Below, piece after piece: positions 1-10,265 of a DNA stretch of 64,000 nt. A program made the position numbers and the translations under genes. The DNA is from Clostridia bacterium (GTDB taxonomy: Bacteria; Bacillota; Clostridia; Oscillospirales; CAG-272): NCBI GenBank assembly GCA_017621755.1, contig JAGASL010000035.1, positions 1 through 64,000 on the forward strand, written 5' to 3'. The notes beneath the pieces were generated by a model, which saw only the letters and a program-made list of their open reading frames with translations, was not told the DNA's origin and ran no database searches. Within the stretch, counting starts at the first letter, position 1. Each line of letters starts with the position of its first letter.

Positions 1-18
1 AGATACACCCGCACTTAT

Positions 19-47
19 ATTATATCCTTTTTATGCTGTTTTGTCAA
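19..47 (-). promoter_or_regulatory. Consensus promoter reading out of the left edge
   Basis: On the minus strand TTGACA (42-47) and TATAAT (19-24) are separated by 17 bp. The promoter must serve a gene to the left of the window, which is not visible. Confidence 0.7.
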
Positions 48-119
48 CACAAAATGGATATTTTCAATAAATCAACGACAAAAATTTTCACATTCCTGCC
101 GTTGTTTATTATTCTCTTT

Positions 120-140
120 GGTATCAAAACGGTATCAAAA
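120..140. repeat. Tandem direct repeat GGTATCAAAA x2
   Basis: Two exact 10-bp copies (120-129 and 131-140) are separated by one base in an AT-rich non-coding stretch. Such paired short repeats can be arm-type sites of tyrosine integrases, but no integrase is visible in the window, so the role is open. Confidence 0.45.
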
Positions 141-196
141 ATCCGTTTGAAGTGCCGAAAACCCTTGATATATAAGGCTTTTTCGACTTTCGTTTA

Positions 197-268
197 TTAT
201 TCCCGCTCGTTAAACTCCTGCAACGCGTCACCAATCACAATTGCTTTTTTACCAATACCCTTTTCCAT
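197..268 (-). CDS. Possible 23-residue small protein opposite the XRE regulator
   Basis: ATG at 268, stop at 197-199; the product starts MEKGIGKKAIVIGD and ends in NERE. Support comes from an AGAGGT ribosome site a few bases upstream and a consensus minus-strand promoter (TTGACA 364-369, TATAAT 340-345, 18-bp spacer). It lies divergent from the XRE-type regulator and could be under its control. No family is recognised. It may instead be the start of a leader transcript with no functional peptide. Confidence 0.3.
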   Translation of the reverse strand: MEKGIGKKAIVIGDALQEFNERE

Positions 269-297
269 TCTTCTTTACCTCTTTTACGCTTTAAGCA

Positions 298-369
298 TGT
301 GCAAGATGTAGCACAAGATATTTTACATCTTACATTTCTATTATAACTTGTTTATAATGGATTTGTCAA
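298..369. promoter_or_regulatory. Overlapping divergent promoters with inverted repeats
   Basis: The minus promoter is TTGACA (364-369) / TATAAT (340-345). A plus-strand TATAAT lies at 353-358 with a weaker -35 (CTTACA, 329-334) and would drive the XRE gene. Inverted repeats AAGATGTA (303-310) / TACATCTT (324-331) and TGTGC (298-302) / GCACA (311-315) cover the start of the minus transcript and could be the operator of the XRE protein. Confidence 0.5.
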
Positions 370-392
370 TACTAAAATTCAGGTAAATCGTG

Positions 393-635
393 ATGGATCA
401 ATACGGAACTGTAAAAATCAAGCTGGACGAGCTGATCAAAAAGGCCGGCATCAGCAAAAACAAGTTAGGCCAACGGGCAGAAATGCAACGCACGCAGATC
501 AACAATTATTGCAAGAACAAGATCACGCGCTTGGATGTTGACGTGCTTGCCCGCATCTGCTCTGTTTTAGATTGCAAAATCGAGGACCTTTTGGAGTTTG
601 TTCCCGCTACGGAAGACAAGAATGACAAAAAATAA
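393..635 (+). CDS. Small XRE-family HTH transcriptional regulator
   Basis: An 80-residue protein that is almost entirely a Cro/C1-type helix-turn-helix domain. The N-terminal part IKLDELIKKAGISKNKLGQ forms helices 1-2, and QRTQINNYCKN is the recognition region. The C-terminus (VLARICSVLDCKIEDLLEF) is the usual closing helix of this family. GTG at 390 is an alternative start; ATG at 393 fits the weak AGG at 381-383 better. It faces a consensus promoter and a 23-codon ORF, so it probably represses that transcript and perhaps itself. Small stand-alone XRE proteins are common both on mobile elements and on chromosomes; target unknown. Confidence 0.8.
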   Translation: MDQYGTVKIKLDELIKKAGISKNKLGQRAEMQRTQINNYCKNKITRLDVDVLARICSVLDCKIEDLLEFVPATEDKNDKK

Positions 636-665
636 AAAAGTGGACGGCTGTCCACTTTTTTATTT
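634..665. terminator. Bidirectional intrinsic terminator
   Basis: Hairpin AAAAAGTGGAC / GTCCACTTTTT flanked by A- and T-runs. It separates the plus-strand XRE gene from the minus-strand glyA and can end both transcripts. Confidence 0.85.
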
Positions 666-668
666 TGC

Positions 669-1907
669 TTATTCGTAGATCGGGAAGCGCTTGCAAAGTG
701 CTAAGACCTCGGCGGTCACGCGCTCGCGGTTTCCTTCAAAATCAACGGCCACGTCATAGATAAAGCGGGCGATCTGCTTCATCTCTGCCTCGCGGAAGCC
801 GCGCGTGGTAACAGCCGGCGTGCCAAGACGGATGCCGCTGGTAACAAACGGGCTTTGCGGGTCGTTCGGGATGGCGTTCTTATTGGCGGTGATATGCACC
901 TCGTCCAGGCGATGCTCAAGCTCCTTACCCGTGATGTTGAAGGGGCGCAGATCAAGCAGCATGAGGTGGTTATCGGTGCCACCGGACACCACGTTAAAGC
1001 CCAGGCGCAGCAGCTCGTCGCACAGCACCTTGGCGTTTTTAACGATGTTCTGCTGGTATTCCACAAATTCCGGCTTCAGCGCCTCACCAAGCGCAACGGC
1101 CTTGGCGGCGATGATGTGCATCAAGGGGCCACCCTGCGTACCGGGGAAGATGGCCTTATCGATCTGCTTACCAAGCGCCTCGCGGCACAGGATCAGACCG
1201 CCGCGCGGGCCGCGCAGGGTCTTGTGCGTGGTAGTGGTCACCACGTCGGCATACGGTACCGGGCTGGGATGTACGCCTGCGGCTACCAGGCCGGCGATGT
1301 GCGCCATATCGACCATCAGGTAAGCGCCAACCTCGTCGGCGATCTCGCGACAGCGGGCAAAATCAATGGTGCGGGAGTAGGCGCTGGCACCAACCACGAT
1401 CAGCTTTGGCTTACATTCCAGGGCAAGGACGCGCATCTTATCGTAATCAATACGGTGCGTTTCATCATCCACGCCGTAGGGTACGATGTTGAAATACTTA
1501 CCCGAGATATTGACTGGCGAGCCGTGCGAAAGGTGGCCGCCGTGTGCCAGGTTCATACCCATGACGGTATCACCCGGGGTCAAGAGGGCAAAGAATACAG
1601 CCAGGTTGGCAGAGGCGCCGCTATGCGGCTGCACGTTGGCATATTCAGCGCCGAAAAGCTTTTTGGCACGCTCGCGTGCCAGCTCCTCTACCACGTCAAC
1701 GGCGTAGCAGCCGCCATAGTAACGGTGGGCAGGATACCCCTCGGCATATTTGTTGGTCAGCACCGAGCCGGCTGCAGTGAGCACGGCGGGGGAAACGATG
1801 TTTTCAGAGGCGATCAGCTCAATGGTGGTTTGCTGGCGGGCAAGCTCCTCCTTGCACGCAGCGGCAACCTCTGGGTCAAAGCCGGCCAGAAATTCAAGCT
1901 CTTTCAT
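669..1907 (-). CDS. glyA: Serine hydroxymethyltransferase
   Basis: A 412-residue cytosolic PLP enzyme that interconverts serine and glycine while charging tetrahydrofolate with a one-carbon unit. The signature [14 protein letters not shown] is present with the Schiff-base lysine at about residue 229, along with the N-terminal [10 protein letters not shown] stretch and the folate-side YYGGCYAVD motif. Length is normal for the bacterial family. The start is set by AGGAGA upstream of the ATG. It is the last gene of a minus-strand run with gpmI and the topoisomerase-like gene, 27 bp after gpmI. Confidence 0.97.
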   Translation of the reverse strand: MKELEFLAGFDPEVAAACKEELARQQTTIELIASENIVSPAVLTAAGSVLTNKYAEGYPAHRYYGGCYAVDVVEELARERAKKLFGAEYANVQPHSGASANLAVFFALLTPGDTVMGMNLAHGGHLSHGSPVNISGKYFNIVPYGVDDETHRIDYDKMRVLALECKPKLIVVGASAYSRTIDFARCREIADEVGAYLMVDMAHIAGLVAAGVHPSPVPYADVVTTTTHKTLRGPRGGLILCREALGKQIDKAIFPGTQGGPLMHIIAAKAVALGEALKPEFVEYQQNIVKNAKVLCDELLRLGFNVVSGGTDNHLMLLDLRPFNITGKELEHRLDEVHITANKNAIPNDPQSPFVTSGIRLGTPAVTTRGFREAEMKQIARFIYDVAVDFEGNRERVTAEVLALCKRFPIYE

Positions 1908-1934
1908 GTGGTTTCTCCTGTCTTATTCTCTTTT

Positions 1935-3587
<1,653 letters not shown>

Positions 3588-3623
3588 GTTTCTCTTCCTC
3601 TTTATATTTCTATTTTTTTATGA

Positions 3624-5618
3624 TCAATAGTCGGCATCGGCCAGATAGCGGTGGCCGTTTTCGGCAATGAAGCGCTTTCTCTCAGGCAGATCATCGCCCA
3701 TCAGCACCTCAAACATACGGCAGGTCTCCTCTGCATCCGCCGGCATCACGGCGATGAGACGGCGGGTGGCCGGGTTCATGGTGGTCTGCCACATCATATC
3801 CGGCTGGTTCTCACCAAGGCCCTTAGAGCGCTGCAGCGTATATTTCGTTTTACCAAGATCCTCTAAGATCTTGGCCTTTTCTGCCTCGTTGTAGGCAAAA
3901 TAGGTCTGATCCTTGGTGGTGATCTCAAAGAGTGGTGATTCGGCAATAAAGACCTTCTTCTCTGCCAGCAGGGTGGGCAGCAGGCGGTAGAAGAGCGTTA
4001 GCAGCAGGGTGCGGATCTGGAAACCGTCCTCATCCGCATCGGTACAGATGATGATCTTGCTCCAGCGGAAGGCCTTCATATCAAAGGGCGGCATGTCGGT
4101 CTTTACCTTTTCATGCAGCTCAACGCCGCAGCCGATCACGCGCAGAAGGTCAACAATGATCTTGCTTTCAAAAATGCGGGGGTAGGTGCTCTTCATACAG
4201 TTCAGCGTTTTGCCGCGCACGGGGATGATGGCCTGAAATTCGGCATCCCGCCCCAGCTTACACGAGGTAAGAGCCGAATCACCCTCTACGATGTACAGCT
4301 CGCGCACCTCAGGGTCCTTGGAATGGCAGGAAACGAATTTCTCTACGCGGTTGGTCACGTCCATTGAGGCCGTGAGCTTTTTCTTTAGACTGATGCGCTC
4401 ACTTTCGGCCTTTTCACGGCTACGCTTATTCAGCAGCACCTGGTTGCCGATGCTTTCTGCCGCGGCGGGGTTTTCAAGAAAATAGATCTCAAGCTGCTGC
4501 TTGATATAATCGGTCAGGGCGCGGGTGATAAAGACGTTGTTGATTGCCTTCTTCGTCTGGTTTTCATACGAGGTCTCGGTAGAGGCGCTGTTGATGATGA
4601 TGACCAGGCAATCCTCTATATCCTGAAAGGCGATCTTGCTTTCGTTTTTGGTATATTTGCCTGACGAGCGCAGGTATTTATCGACCACGAAGGTAAAGGC
4701 GGTGTGCACGGCCTTATCCGGCGAGCCCCCCAGCTCCAGATAGCTGGAGTTGTGGTAATACTCGGTCAAATTCATGGTCTTGGAGGTGCAGAACACCATC
4801 TCGGCACGCAGCTTATAATCCGGCTTGTCCTCACGGTCACGGCCAACTGCCTCCATCTTCCAGTTCACGGGCGGGGTCATATATTCGCCGCCGGTCAGCT
4901 CCTCGATGTAATCGGCAATACCGTTTGCGTAGTAATAGGCCGTTTCATCCAACTTACCAGCCTCGTTTTCCAATCGCAGCACGAAGCGTACACCGGCATT
5001 GACGATGGCCTGGCGGCGCATGGTGGCGATGAAGAACTCATGCGGGATACGAATATCGTTAAAGACCTTGATATCCGGCCGCCAATAGACGGTGGTACCG
5101 CTCTTGCGCTCACCCCTTGCAAGTGGGCGCTCTGTCAGCTCGCCGTTCACGGCGCCGCCGGCAAAGTGTATCTCGCTGACCTTGCCCTCCTTAAAGGATT
5201 GCACCTCCATAAATTCAGAGCTGTACTGGGTCGCGCAGGCGCCAAGGCCGTTCAGGCCAAGCGAATAATCATAGGCTCCCTCGCCGCTGTTATTATTATA
5301 TTTACCGCCGGCATACAGCTCGCAATAGATCAGCTCCCAGTTATAGCAGCCCTCTTTTTCATTGTACCCCAGCGGCACGCCGCGGCCACAGTCCTCTACG
5401 CGAATAGAGTGATCGCGGTAGGCGGTAACCGTAATTTCGTCACCAAAGCCGGCACGCGCCTCGTCAACGGCGTTAGCAAGGATCTCAAAAAAGGAATGCT
5501 GGCAGCCCTCTAACCCGTCAGAGCCGAAGATAACGGCCGGGCGCAGGCGCACACGGTCGGCACCCTTTAGTTTGGTAATGCTTTGGTCGTTATATTCCGC
5601 GCGCTTGCTCTTTGCCAC
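3624..5618 (-). CDS. Divergent GyrB/ParE-like type IIA topoisomerase ATPase subunit
   Basis: A 664-residue protein with GHKL ATPase and TOPRIM domains. The ATP site shows EILANAVDEA (Glu45, Asn49), VEDCGRGVP and GLNGLGA (about 121-127), with the lysine-loop QTKKA near 354. TOPRIM shows EGDSA (445-449) and TDADEDG (526-532); the C-terminus carries SKGLGENQPDMMW. It departs from housekeeping subunits: EGDSALTS instead of EGDSAGGS, and DADEDGFQIR where the family normally has DxDVDGxHIR. Catalytic acidic residues remain. The GTG start follows GGAGG. No GyrA/ParC partner is nearby, so it is probably an accessory paralogue; ParE is the closest named family. Confidence 0.85.
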   Translation of the reverse strand: MAKSKRAEYNDQSITKLKGADRVRLRPAVIFGSDGLEGCQHSFFEILANAVDEARAGFGDEITVTAYRDHSIRVEDCGRGVPLGYNEKEGCYNWELIYCELYAGGKYNNNSGEGAYDYSLGLNGLGACATQYSSEFMEVQSFKEGKVSEIHFAGGAVNGELTERPLARGERKSGTTVYWRPDIKVFNDIRIPHEFFIATMRRQAIVNAGVRFVLRLENEAGKLDETAYYYANGIADYIEELTGGEYMTPPVNWKMEAVGRDREDKPDYKLRAEMVFCTSKTMNLTEYYHNSSYLELGGSPDKAVHTAFTFVVDKYLRSSGKYTKNESKIAFQDIEDCLVIIINSASTETSYENQTKKAINNVFITRALTDYIKQQLEIYFLENPAAAESIGNQVLLNKRSREKAESERISLKKKLTASMDVTNRVEKFVSCHSKDPEVRELYIVEGDSALTSCKLGRDAEFQAIIPVRGKTLNCMKSTYPRIFESKIIVDLLRVIGCGVELHEKVKTDMPPFDMKAFRWSKIIICTDADEDGFQIRTLLLTLFYRLLPTLLAEKKVFIAESPLFEITTKDQTYFAYNEAEKAKILEDLGKTKYTLQRSKGLGENQPDMMWQTTMNPATRRLIAVMPADAEETCRMFEVLMGDDLPERKRFIAENGHRYLADADY

Positions 5619-5676
5619 GAACGATTCCTCCGTTTACTGTTTTTTAGGCACAGGGTACCCGGTTTTCCAATAAATT

Positions 5677-5705
5677 ATTTTACCATAAAATCTCGGTTCT
5701 GTCAA
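5677..5705 (-). promoter_or_regulatory. Promoter for the topoisomerase-gpmI-glyA run
   Basis: TTGACA (5700-5705) and TAAAAT (5677-5682) with a 17-bp spacer, about 60 bp upstream of the GTG start at 5618. Confidence 0.75.
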
Positions 5706-5717
5706 TATTTTTATAAG

Positions 5718-5757
5718 CGGGATGCGGGGGCTTTTTGAAAAAGGCCCCCGCATCCTC
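5718..5757 (-). terminator. Hairpin after the NagD-type gene
   Basis: Long inverted repeat GATGCGGGGGC / GCCCCCGCATC with A/T-rich loop directly after the stop at 5761. A clear U-run after the stem is lacking, so termination may be partial. Confidence 0.6.
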
Positions 5758-5760
5758 GCT

Positions 5761-6561
5761 TTATAGCGCCCGCAGCATGGCAAGCAGCTCGCCACCATCC
5801 TGCATGGTGACCTCCGGCTTGCGCGGCGCGGCCTCATAATCGGCGGGCGTGGTCTCACCGCTGAACACGAGCACCGTGTGCGCATCGGCACGCAGACCGC
5901 ACTCGATATCGGTATAGATGCGGTCACCCACCACCACGGTCTCGTCTGCCGTGACGCCGGCGCGCAGCATGGCCAGCTGCGGCATCAGCGGCTCGGGCTT
6001 GCCGATCACCAAGGGGCGCTTGCCGGTTGCCTGATACAGCATCTCGCACACGGCACCACAATCCGGCACGAAGCCGTATTCGGTGGGGCAAACGGTATCG
6101 GGATGGGTGGCAATATATAACAGATCCTTGGTTGAAAGCATGCGCGAAACATCATCCAGCTTACGGTAGGTCAGCTCGGTATCATAGCCGGCCACGATAC
6201 CGGTGATGCGGTCGTCTGCCTCGCTCGTTACGTCTAAGCCCGCCTCGGCAAGCTGGTTCAGCAGCGAGCACGTGCCCAGCACGTAAAAATGCTCGTGCGG
6301 GTGGTTTTGCAGCAGGTAATGCGCCGTTGCCTGCGCGGAGGTAATAAAATCCCCCTCCTCTGCTTCGATCCCCAGGCGGGCGAGCTTTTTGATATAATCG
6401 CCAACGCTCTTTGACGAATTGTTGGTCATAAACATATAGGTCTTGCCCTGTGCGTGAATAGTGGCCAGCAGCTCGCGCGTAAAGGAATACAGCTGTTCCC
6501 CTAAATAGAGCGTGCCATCCATATCAAATAAAAACAGGCGAATACGTTCAATTGGCAGCAT
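5761..6561 (-). CDS. HAD-IIA (NagD-like) sugar-phosphate phosphatase
   Basis: A 266-residue HAD-superfamily hydrolase. Motif I is FLFDMDGTLY, motif II is FMTNNSSKS (typical of subfamily IIA, the NagD/p-nitrophenylphosphatase group), and the C-terminal motif is VVVGDRIYTDI with the acidic metal residues. The substrate is not shown by sequence; the family dephosphorylates nucleotides and sugar phosphates. ATG at 6561 was preferred over TTG at 6567 because AAGGAG is ten bases upstream of it and too close to the TTG. It is monocistronic, bounded by hairpins on both sides. Confidence 0.88.
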   Translation of the reverse strand: MLPIERIRLFLFDMDGTLYLGEQLYSFTRELLATIHAQGKTYMFMTNNSSKSVGDYIKKLARLGIEAEEGDFITSAQATAHYLLQNHPHEHFYVLGTCSLLNQLAEAGLDVTSEADDRITGIVAGYDTELTYRKLDDVSRMLSTKDLLYIATHPDTVCPTEYGFVPDCGAVCEMLYQATGKRPLVIGKPEPLMPQLAMLRAGVTADETVVVGDRIYTDIECGLRADAHTVLVFSGETTPADYEAAPRKPEVTMQDGGELLAMLRAL

Positions 6562-6664
6562 ATACAATGGTCTCCTTGCGTTGAGATGCTTCTATTGTAG
6601 CACAAATACCGGTAAAAATCCAGCGATTGAGGCCTGTTTTTCAAAAAAACACCTCCGTGGCAAA

Positions 6665-6699
6665 AAAATTCGGGCGAGGAATGATCCTCGCCCGAATTG
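6665..6699 (-). terminator. Terminator of the SipW operon
   Basis: Perfect 14-bp stem AATTCGGGCGAGGA / TCCTCGCCCGAATT with a 4-nt loop, followed on the minus strand by a run of T. It lies just after the stop of the last operon gene. Confidence 0.9.
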
Positions 6700-6703
6700 G
6701 TGC

Positions 6704-7915
6704 CTATTGAAGTGTTTTCAAATAGGCTGCCGTAATGGCTTCAATGGTGGCACGGCTGCCGGCCGTTACGTTATAATACGTCTCGGTTGCATACCAATCA
6801 TCGGTATTAAACGAGCCGGAGCCGGAGTACCACGGTGCTTCGTAGCCGTTGACGGTCGTTTGGCCCTTATACATATCGCCAAGCTGATGCCATACCCCAT
6901 CCGGCTCTAAGCGGAAGACGGCGGCATATACCGTTACGTCATCACCGTTTTGCAGCAACCATCGGCCGTTTTCATCCTTATACGTATCAGAGGTCATATA
7001 TAAAGTCATTTCACAGCCGTTGACCGTTGTGGAATTACCACGCCGATCCTCGTAGGTATAACTACTACCGGTGCTTTCGTTACCATCTACGTTTTCACGC
7101 TTGATCATGATCGTAACGTCGGTATCTTTATTGTTCAAATTGATCTTCAGCTGCCCGTCAAACAACGCCCGCAGAGTTGCAGAGTCTTCCTCGCTGGAGC
7201 CAACCACCGTACCCACGTAGGTCAACGTATTGGGCGAGGCCAGCCAAGCATTGGGGTTGTAGTTATCCTCCATTTCGTCCAGCAGCGCTGCATGCTCGGC
7301 GGGGGTATTCAAGATCTCCTTGAATTTTGCCAAGGCGCCCTCTACCGCAGCAGAGGTCTTATCCGGGTCTATTTCGTCGAAGGGCTTAAATATGAAATTC
7401 AGCACCGAGGTCAATTGCTCTGAAAAGGCAGCCGTTCCCTCTCCCGTATGATAAAACTCGATCTCAAAGGTATAATAGCTGCCGGCGGGGATCCGTGTGA
7501 CCCCCTCGATCATCACACCGTCATGCAGGTGCGGGCGCACCAGGCCATGCAGATAATACCCTATCTCTTCATTGGTGTACACCTGGTTCTGCCCGTCAGC
7601 TACCGGCCTGATTACCGCATCATATCCATATTCTACCGTGGTGTTATTTAACACGGTGATAGAAAGGCGCGTTGTCTTTCCCGCCGGCACAGTAACGCTG
7701 CTATTCAACGTAGTAGCCAAGAAGCTGCGCTGATCCAACGAGCCATCTGAGCCGGTGGACAAGACCACGTCGGTAATAAACAGGGCCTGCGGCGGCGCCA
7801 GATCTACATTGCCACTCACATACAGATCGTCCGCCAAGCTGGCGTAGCCCACCGCGGTGAAAACGAAAAGAAAGGAGAACACAACACCCAGTACCGCTTT
7901 CATTCCTGCTGACAT
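6704..7915 (-). CDS. Large putative SipW-dependent secreted protein
   Basis: A 403-residue exported protein of unknown family. The N-terminus is a hydrophobic signal (about residues 5-25) running into GYASLADDLYVSGNVDL. The small protein at 10266 has the same arrangement (GYAGLVDDLIVNSTVNL), which resembles the region around SipW cleavage sites in TasA/camelysin-type proteins. The next ~150 residues look like a beta-rich domain (VPAGKTTRLSITVLNNTT, IPAGSYYTFEIEFYHTGEG). A spacer with a helical stretch (TSAAVEGALAKFKEILNTPAEH) leads to a second beta-rich C-terminal part rich in Tyr, Asp and Asn. No LPXTG or C-terminal membrane anchor is seen. It is the last gene of the operon; a role in extracellular matrix or surface fibres is inference. 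Confidence 0.65.
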   Translation of the reverse strand: MSAGMKAVLGVVFSFLFVFTAVGYASLADDLYVSGNVDLAPPQALFITDVVLSTGSDGSLDQRSFLATTLNSSVTVPAGKTTRLSITVLNNTTVEYGYDAVIRPVADGQNQVYTNEEIGYYLHGLVRPHLHDGVMIEGVTRIPAGSYYTFEIEFYHTGEGTAAFSEQLTSVLNFIFKPFDEIDPDKTSAAVEGALAKFKEILNTPAEHAALLDEMEDNYNPNAWLASPNTLTYVGTVVGSSEEDSATLRALFDGQLKINLNNKDTDVTIMIKRENVDGNESTGSSYTYEDRRGNSTTVNGCEMTLYMTSDTYKDENGRWLLQNGDDVTVYAAVFRLEPDGVWHQLGDMYKGQTTVNGYEAPWYSGSGSFNTDDWYATETYYNVTAGSRATIEAITAAYLKTLQ

Positions 7916-7950
7916 ATCTGCTCTCCTTTCTTTTTACTGTGTTCCTTGCT

Positions 7951-9087
7951 TTACGCCTGTGCTTCCTCAGCCGCTTGGGCGGCAGGCTGCTCAGCCACGG
8001 CGTAAATCTGATCGTAATCCTCTACCTTGATCTCGTAAACGTATAGCATTTTCGAGTTGGTAGGGATAATAAAGCGCGTACAGGTCTTATCCTCATTCTC
8101 GTTCATCAAAATGGGGGAATCAATGGTATCTCTGATCTCAAGCAGCTCTGCAAACGTTTTGATCAACAGCACCTGATAGCCCGTTTCATCAAATACGTTC
8201 GTTACCTGCTGGATGTAGGATTTATACTTAGCCACCAAGCGGCTTACCTTGATCTCGTAATTAATATCCGTATTGCGGGTCGCAAGCGCATAGATCACCA
8301 GCGAAGCGAGCAGCAGCGCGGAAATACCACCGACAACCATCGTTGCCACACCAAGGCTCGCGCGTGCGCTATTGTTGGTGCAGGCCAGGATCTTGCTTTC
8401 TGCCTGCGGTACGGTAGAGGTCATTTCTACGTCTACCAGCTGGGTAGAAAGCGGCACACGCAGCGAAACAACATAGCTGTTGCGCGTGTTCTCTGCCTCA
8501 AAGCTATCGCAGGTGCTGATCACATCGATCGTCATTTCCAGCATCAGGCGGCTTTCTACATCCTTGAGGCCAAGAGGGGTAACGAACTCCTCTGCCATCT
8601 TGTTATAGGTAGCATAATCCACCTCTACCGCCTCGCGTATCTTTAATACGCGCTCGGCACCGGGGGCATCCACCGTTTTTTCCTCCACCAGGGGGTAAAC
8701 CGGGGCATAAATGACCTTGTCGGTTCTGCTGTGAGCTACCTCCAGCACGGCATCTACGCGGTAGGAATAGCGGTAATTTACCGGCTCCTCCATCACCAGC
8801 TCGTAACAAAAGTCTGCCCACACACGGTCGATCAGCGAGGCCACATATACCTGGTCACTACCTATGTACTCCTCTTCAAAATACGCATTCTCGTTCAGAT
8901 AAACGCGGTAATCCACGTCTCCCTGCTCGGTGTACGAGATATAAAAGCTCTTGCCCGTGTTATAGTACAGGTAAGAAAGGGCCAATGCCGCCACCAGCAC
9001 TACAAGGAATGCCACCGTCAGCACACTCATCCACCTTTTTCGATTATTCTTATAATCCGCTCTTCTTTTCTTTTCAGCTTCTGACAT
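7951..9087 (-). CDS. DUF5305-type membrane protein of the SipW operon
   Basis: A 378-residue protein with two membrane segments (about 18-42 and 244-270), a ~200-residue outside domain and a ~108-residue C-terminal domain predicted inside the cell. The outside part has the family pattern of an extracellular beta-rich region with NYRYSYRVDAVLEV and a YAPVYPLVEEK stretch. The layout matches DUF5305, a family known from archaea and some Firmicutes that often sits beside SipW-like signal peptidases. It has a charged N-terminus (KKRRADYKNNRKR) and an Ala/Gln-rich tail. Possible roles are a partner of the peptidase or an assembly platform; neither is shown. Confidence 0.65.
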   Translation of the reverse strand: MSEAEKKRRADYKNNRKRWMSVLTVAFLVVLVAALALSYLYYNTGKSFYISYTEQGDVDYRVYLNENAYFEEEYIGSDQVYVASLIDRVWADFCYELVMEEPVNYRYSYRVDAVLEVAHSRTDKVIYAPVYPLVEEKTVDAPGAERVLKIREAVEVDYATYNKMAEEFVTPLGLKDVESRLMLEMTIDVISTCDSFEAENTRNSYVVSLRVPLSTQLVDVEMTSTVPQAESKILACTNNSARASLGVATMVVGGISALLLASLVIYALATRNTDINYEIKVSRLVAKYKSYIQQVTNVFDETGYQVLLIKTFAELLEIRDTIDSPILMNENEDKTCTRFIIPTNSKMLYVYEIKVEDYDQIYAVAEQPAAQAAEEAQA

Positions 9088-9105
9088 AGCAAAACATCCT
9101 TCTTT

Positions 9106-10221
9106 TTATCGGAAGATCTGACGCAGCCATAGGGAGGGGTAGCCAACGTAGGCAACCCGGCAACGCACAAGACCGTTTATATCTGCCTGGGTGATATAGC
9201 CGCTATCCCAAGCGGGATTGGCATCGCCCTTTGTATAATAGCGCAGCTGCCCGTTGACACGCTGCACGTCCACCACGCGATGAACGGTTTTTCGCCCATA
9301 CTTGGTAAACACGATAACCTGCCCTTCGCTAACGATCTGACCATCATAGGCCTCATAGATCGCCACGTCCCCCTGATTGATCTCGCCGGTCATACTGCCG
9401 GTAGCGATCACCAGGGCGCCAAAGCGAAATTGACAAGAGATCATCATTACGGTAGAAACCATGAGAAGCAGAACAAGCGCCATGGCCACGTAGCCAACAA
9501 CGCCCTTTCCCTGTGCCGTGGCGCGTTTTTTCTTTTTTTCATACAAAAGGCTGATAAACGCGTAAACGGCCATCGGCAACAGCACGTTTGCAAAGGCAAG
9601 CAACGCGTGCGGCACCGCGGGGTATACCGGCAGCAGGCTGGCGTGCAGCACGGTGATCAGCCGCCACACCACCCCCGGCCACGGGCCGTACCGCCTGGCC
9701 AAATAGTGGTATAGCAGATTGCCCGTTACCGCCGGGAACAGCACCAGGGCTACCAGATCTACCATGCGTGATTGCGACATTTGCCCGGCAAGGCCGCCGG
9801 CAATGACCAGCTCGCCAAGCAGAGAGGCAATATAGCATAGCACGTCTGCCACCCGGCTACGGCCGGCAAGCAAAATGCTTCTTATAATTTCATGCGTAAT
9901 GATGATCACTGCGATAGGCAGTGCTTGCATCAGCAATAGCGCAGGCGTTATCGTACGACGAGAAAAGCCGTATTCCGTACCCGTCAAATAATACAGCACC
10001 AGGTACAAAGCCCCCATCACCGCCATCAGGCCAAGCACTTGGCGCTTAACGATGGCATAAATGCTACGCTTGCTGACAAAAACAGATATCACCACGGCGG
10101 CGGCAGCGCTAAGCGCCGCCGCAATGATATATACGTATTGCCGGGGTACCGGCAAAAGGAGCAGAAGAGCAACCGGCCACAGCGCCGCTGCCATATAAAG
10201 CACCTTGCGATCCGTGTTCAA
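9106..10221 (-). CDS. SipW-like signal peptidase I with large multi-membrane N-terminus
   Basis: A 371-residue membrane protease. The catalytic domain is the last ~120 residues: ATGSM with Ser276, the HRVV motif with His314 in place of the bacterial lysine, and KGDAN with Asp333. This Ser/His arrangement marks the ER/archaeal-type (S26B) group that includes Bacillus SipW. Ahead of it lie about seven to eight hydrophobic segments (from residue 8 to 265), whereas SipW is normally about 190 residues. The start is TTG, ten bases after AGGAGG; ATG at 10194 is possible. It sits between two putative substrates and DUF5305, which points to a dedicated secretion system. Confidence 0.85.
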   Translation of the reverse strand: MNTDRKVLYMAAALWPVALLLLLPVPRQYVYIIAAALSAAAAVVISVFVSKRSIYAIVKRQVLGLMAVMGALYLVLYYLTGTEYGFSRRTITPALLLMQALPIAVIIITHEIIRSILLAGRSRVADVLCYIASLLGELVIAGGLAGQMSQSRMVDLVALVLFPAVTGNLLYHYLARRYGPWPGVVWRLITVLHASLLPVYPAVPHALLAFANVLLPMAVYAFISLLYEKKKKRATAQGKGVVGYVAMALVLLLMVSTVMMISCQFRFGALVIATGSMTGEINQGDVAIYEAYDGQIVSEGQVIVFTKYGRKTVHRVVDVQRVNGQLRYYTKGDANPAWDSGYITQADINGLVRCRVAYVGYPSLWLRQIFR

Positions 10222-10265
10222 TTACTCTCCCCCTCCTTTTTTCATTTGGTGATAAATTTCAGTTA

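Noticed and set aside
33..311. A 92-codon plus-strand frame at the left edge
   Set aside because: It crosses two minus-strand promoters and repeats, has low complexity and no ribosome site.
4704..5513. A 269-codon plus-strand frame
   Set aside because: Antisense to the topoisomerase-like gene, no ribosome site, no family resemblance.
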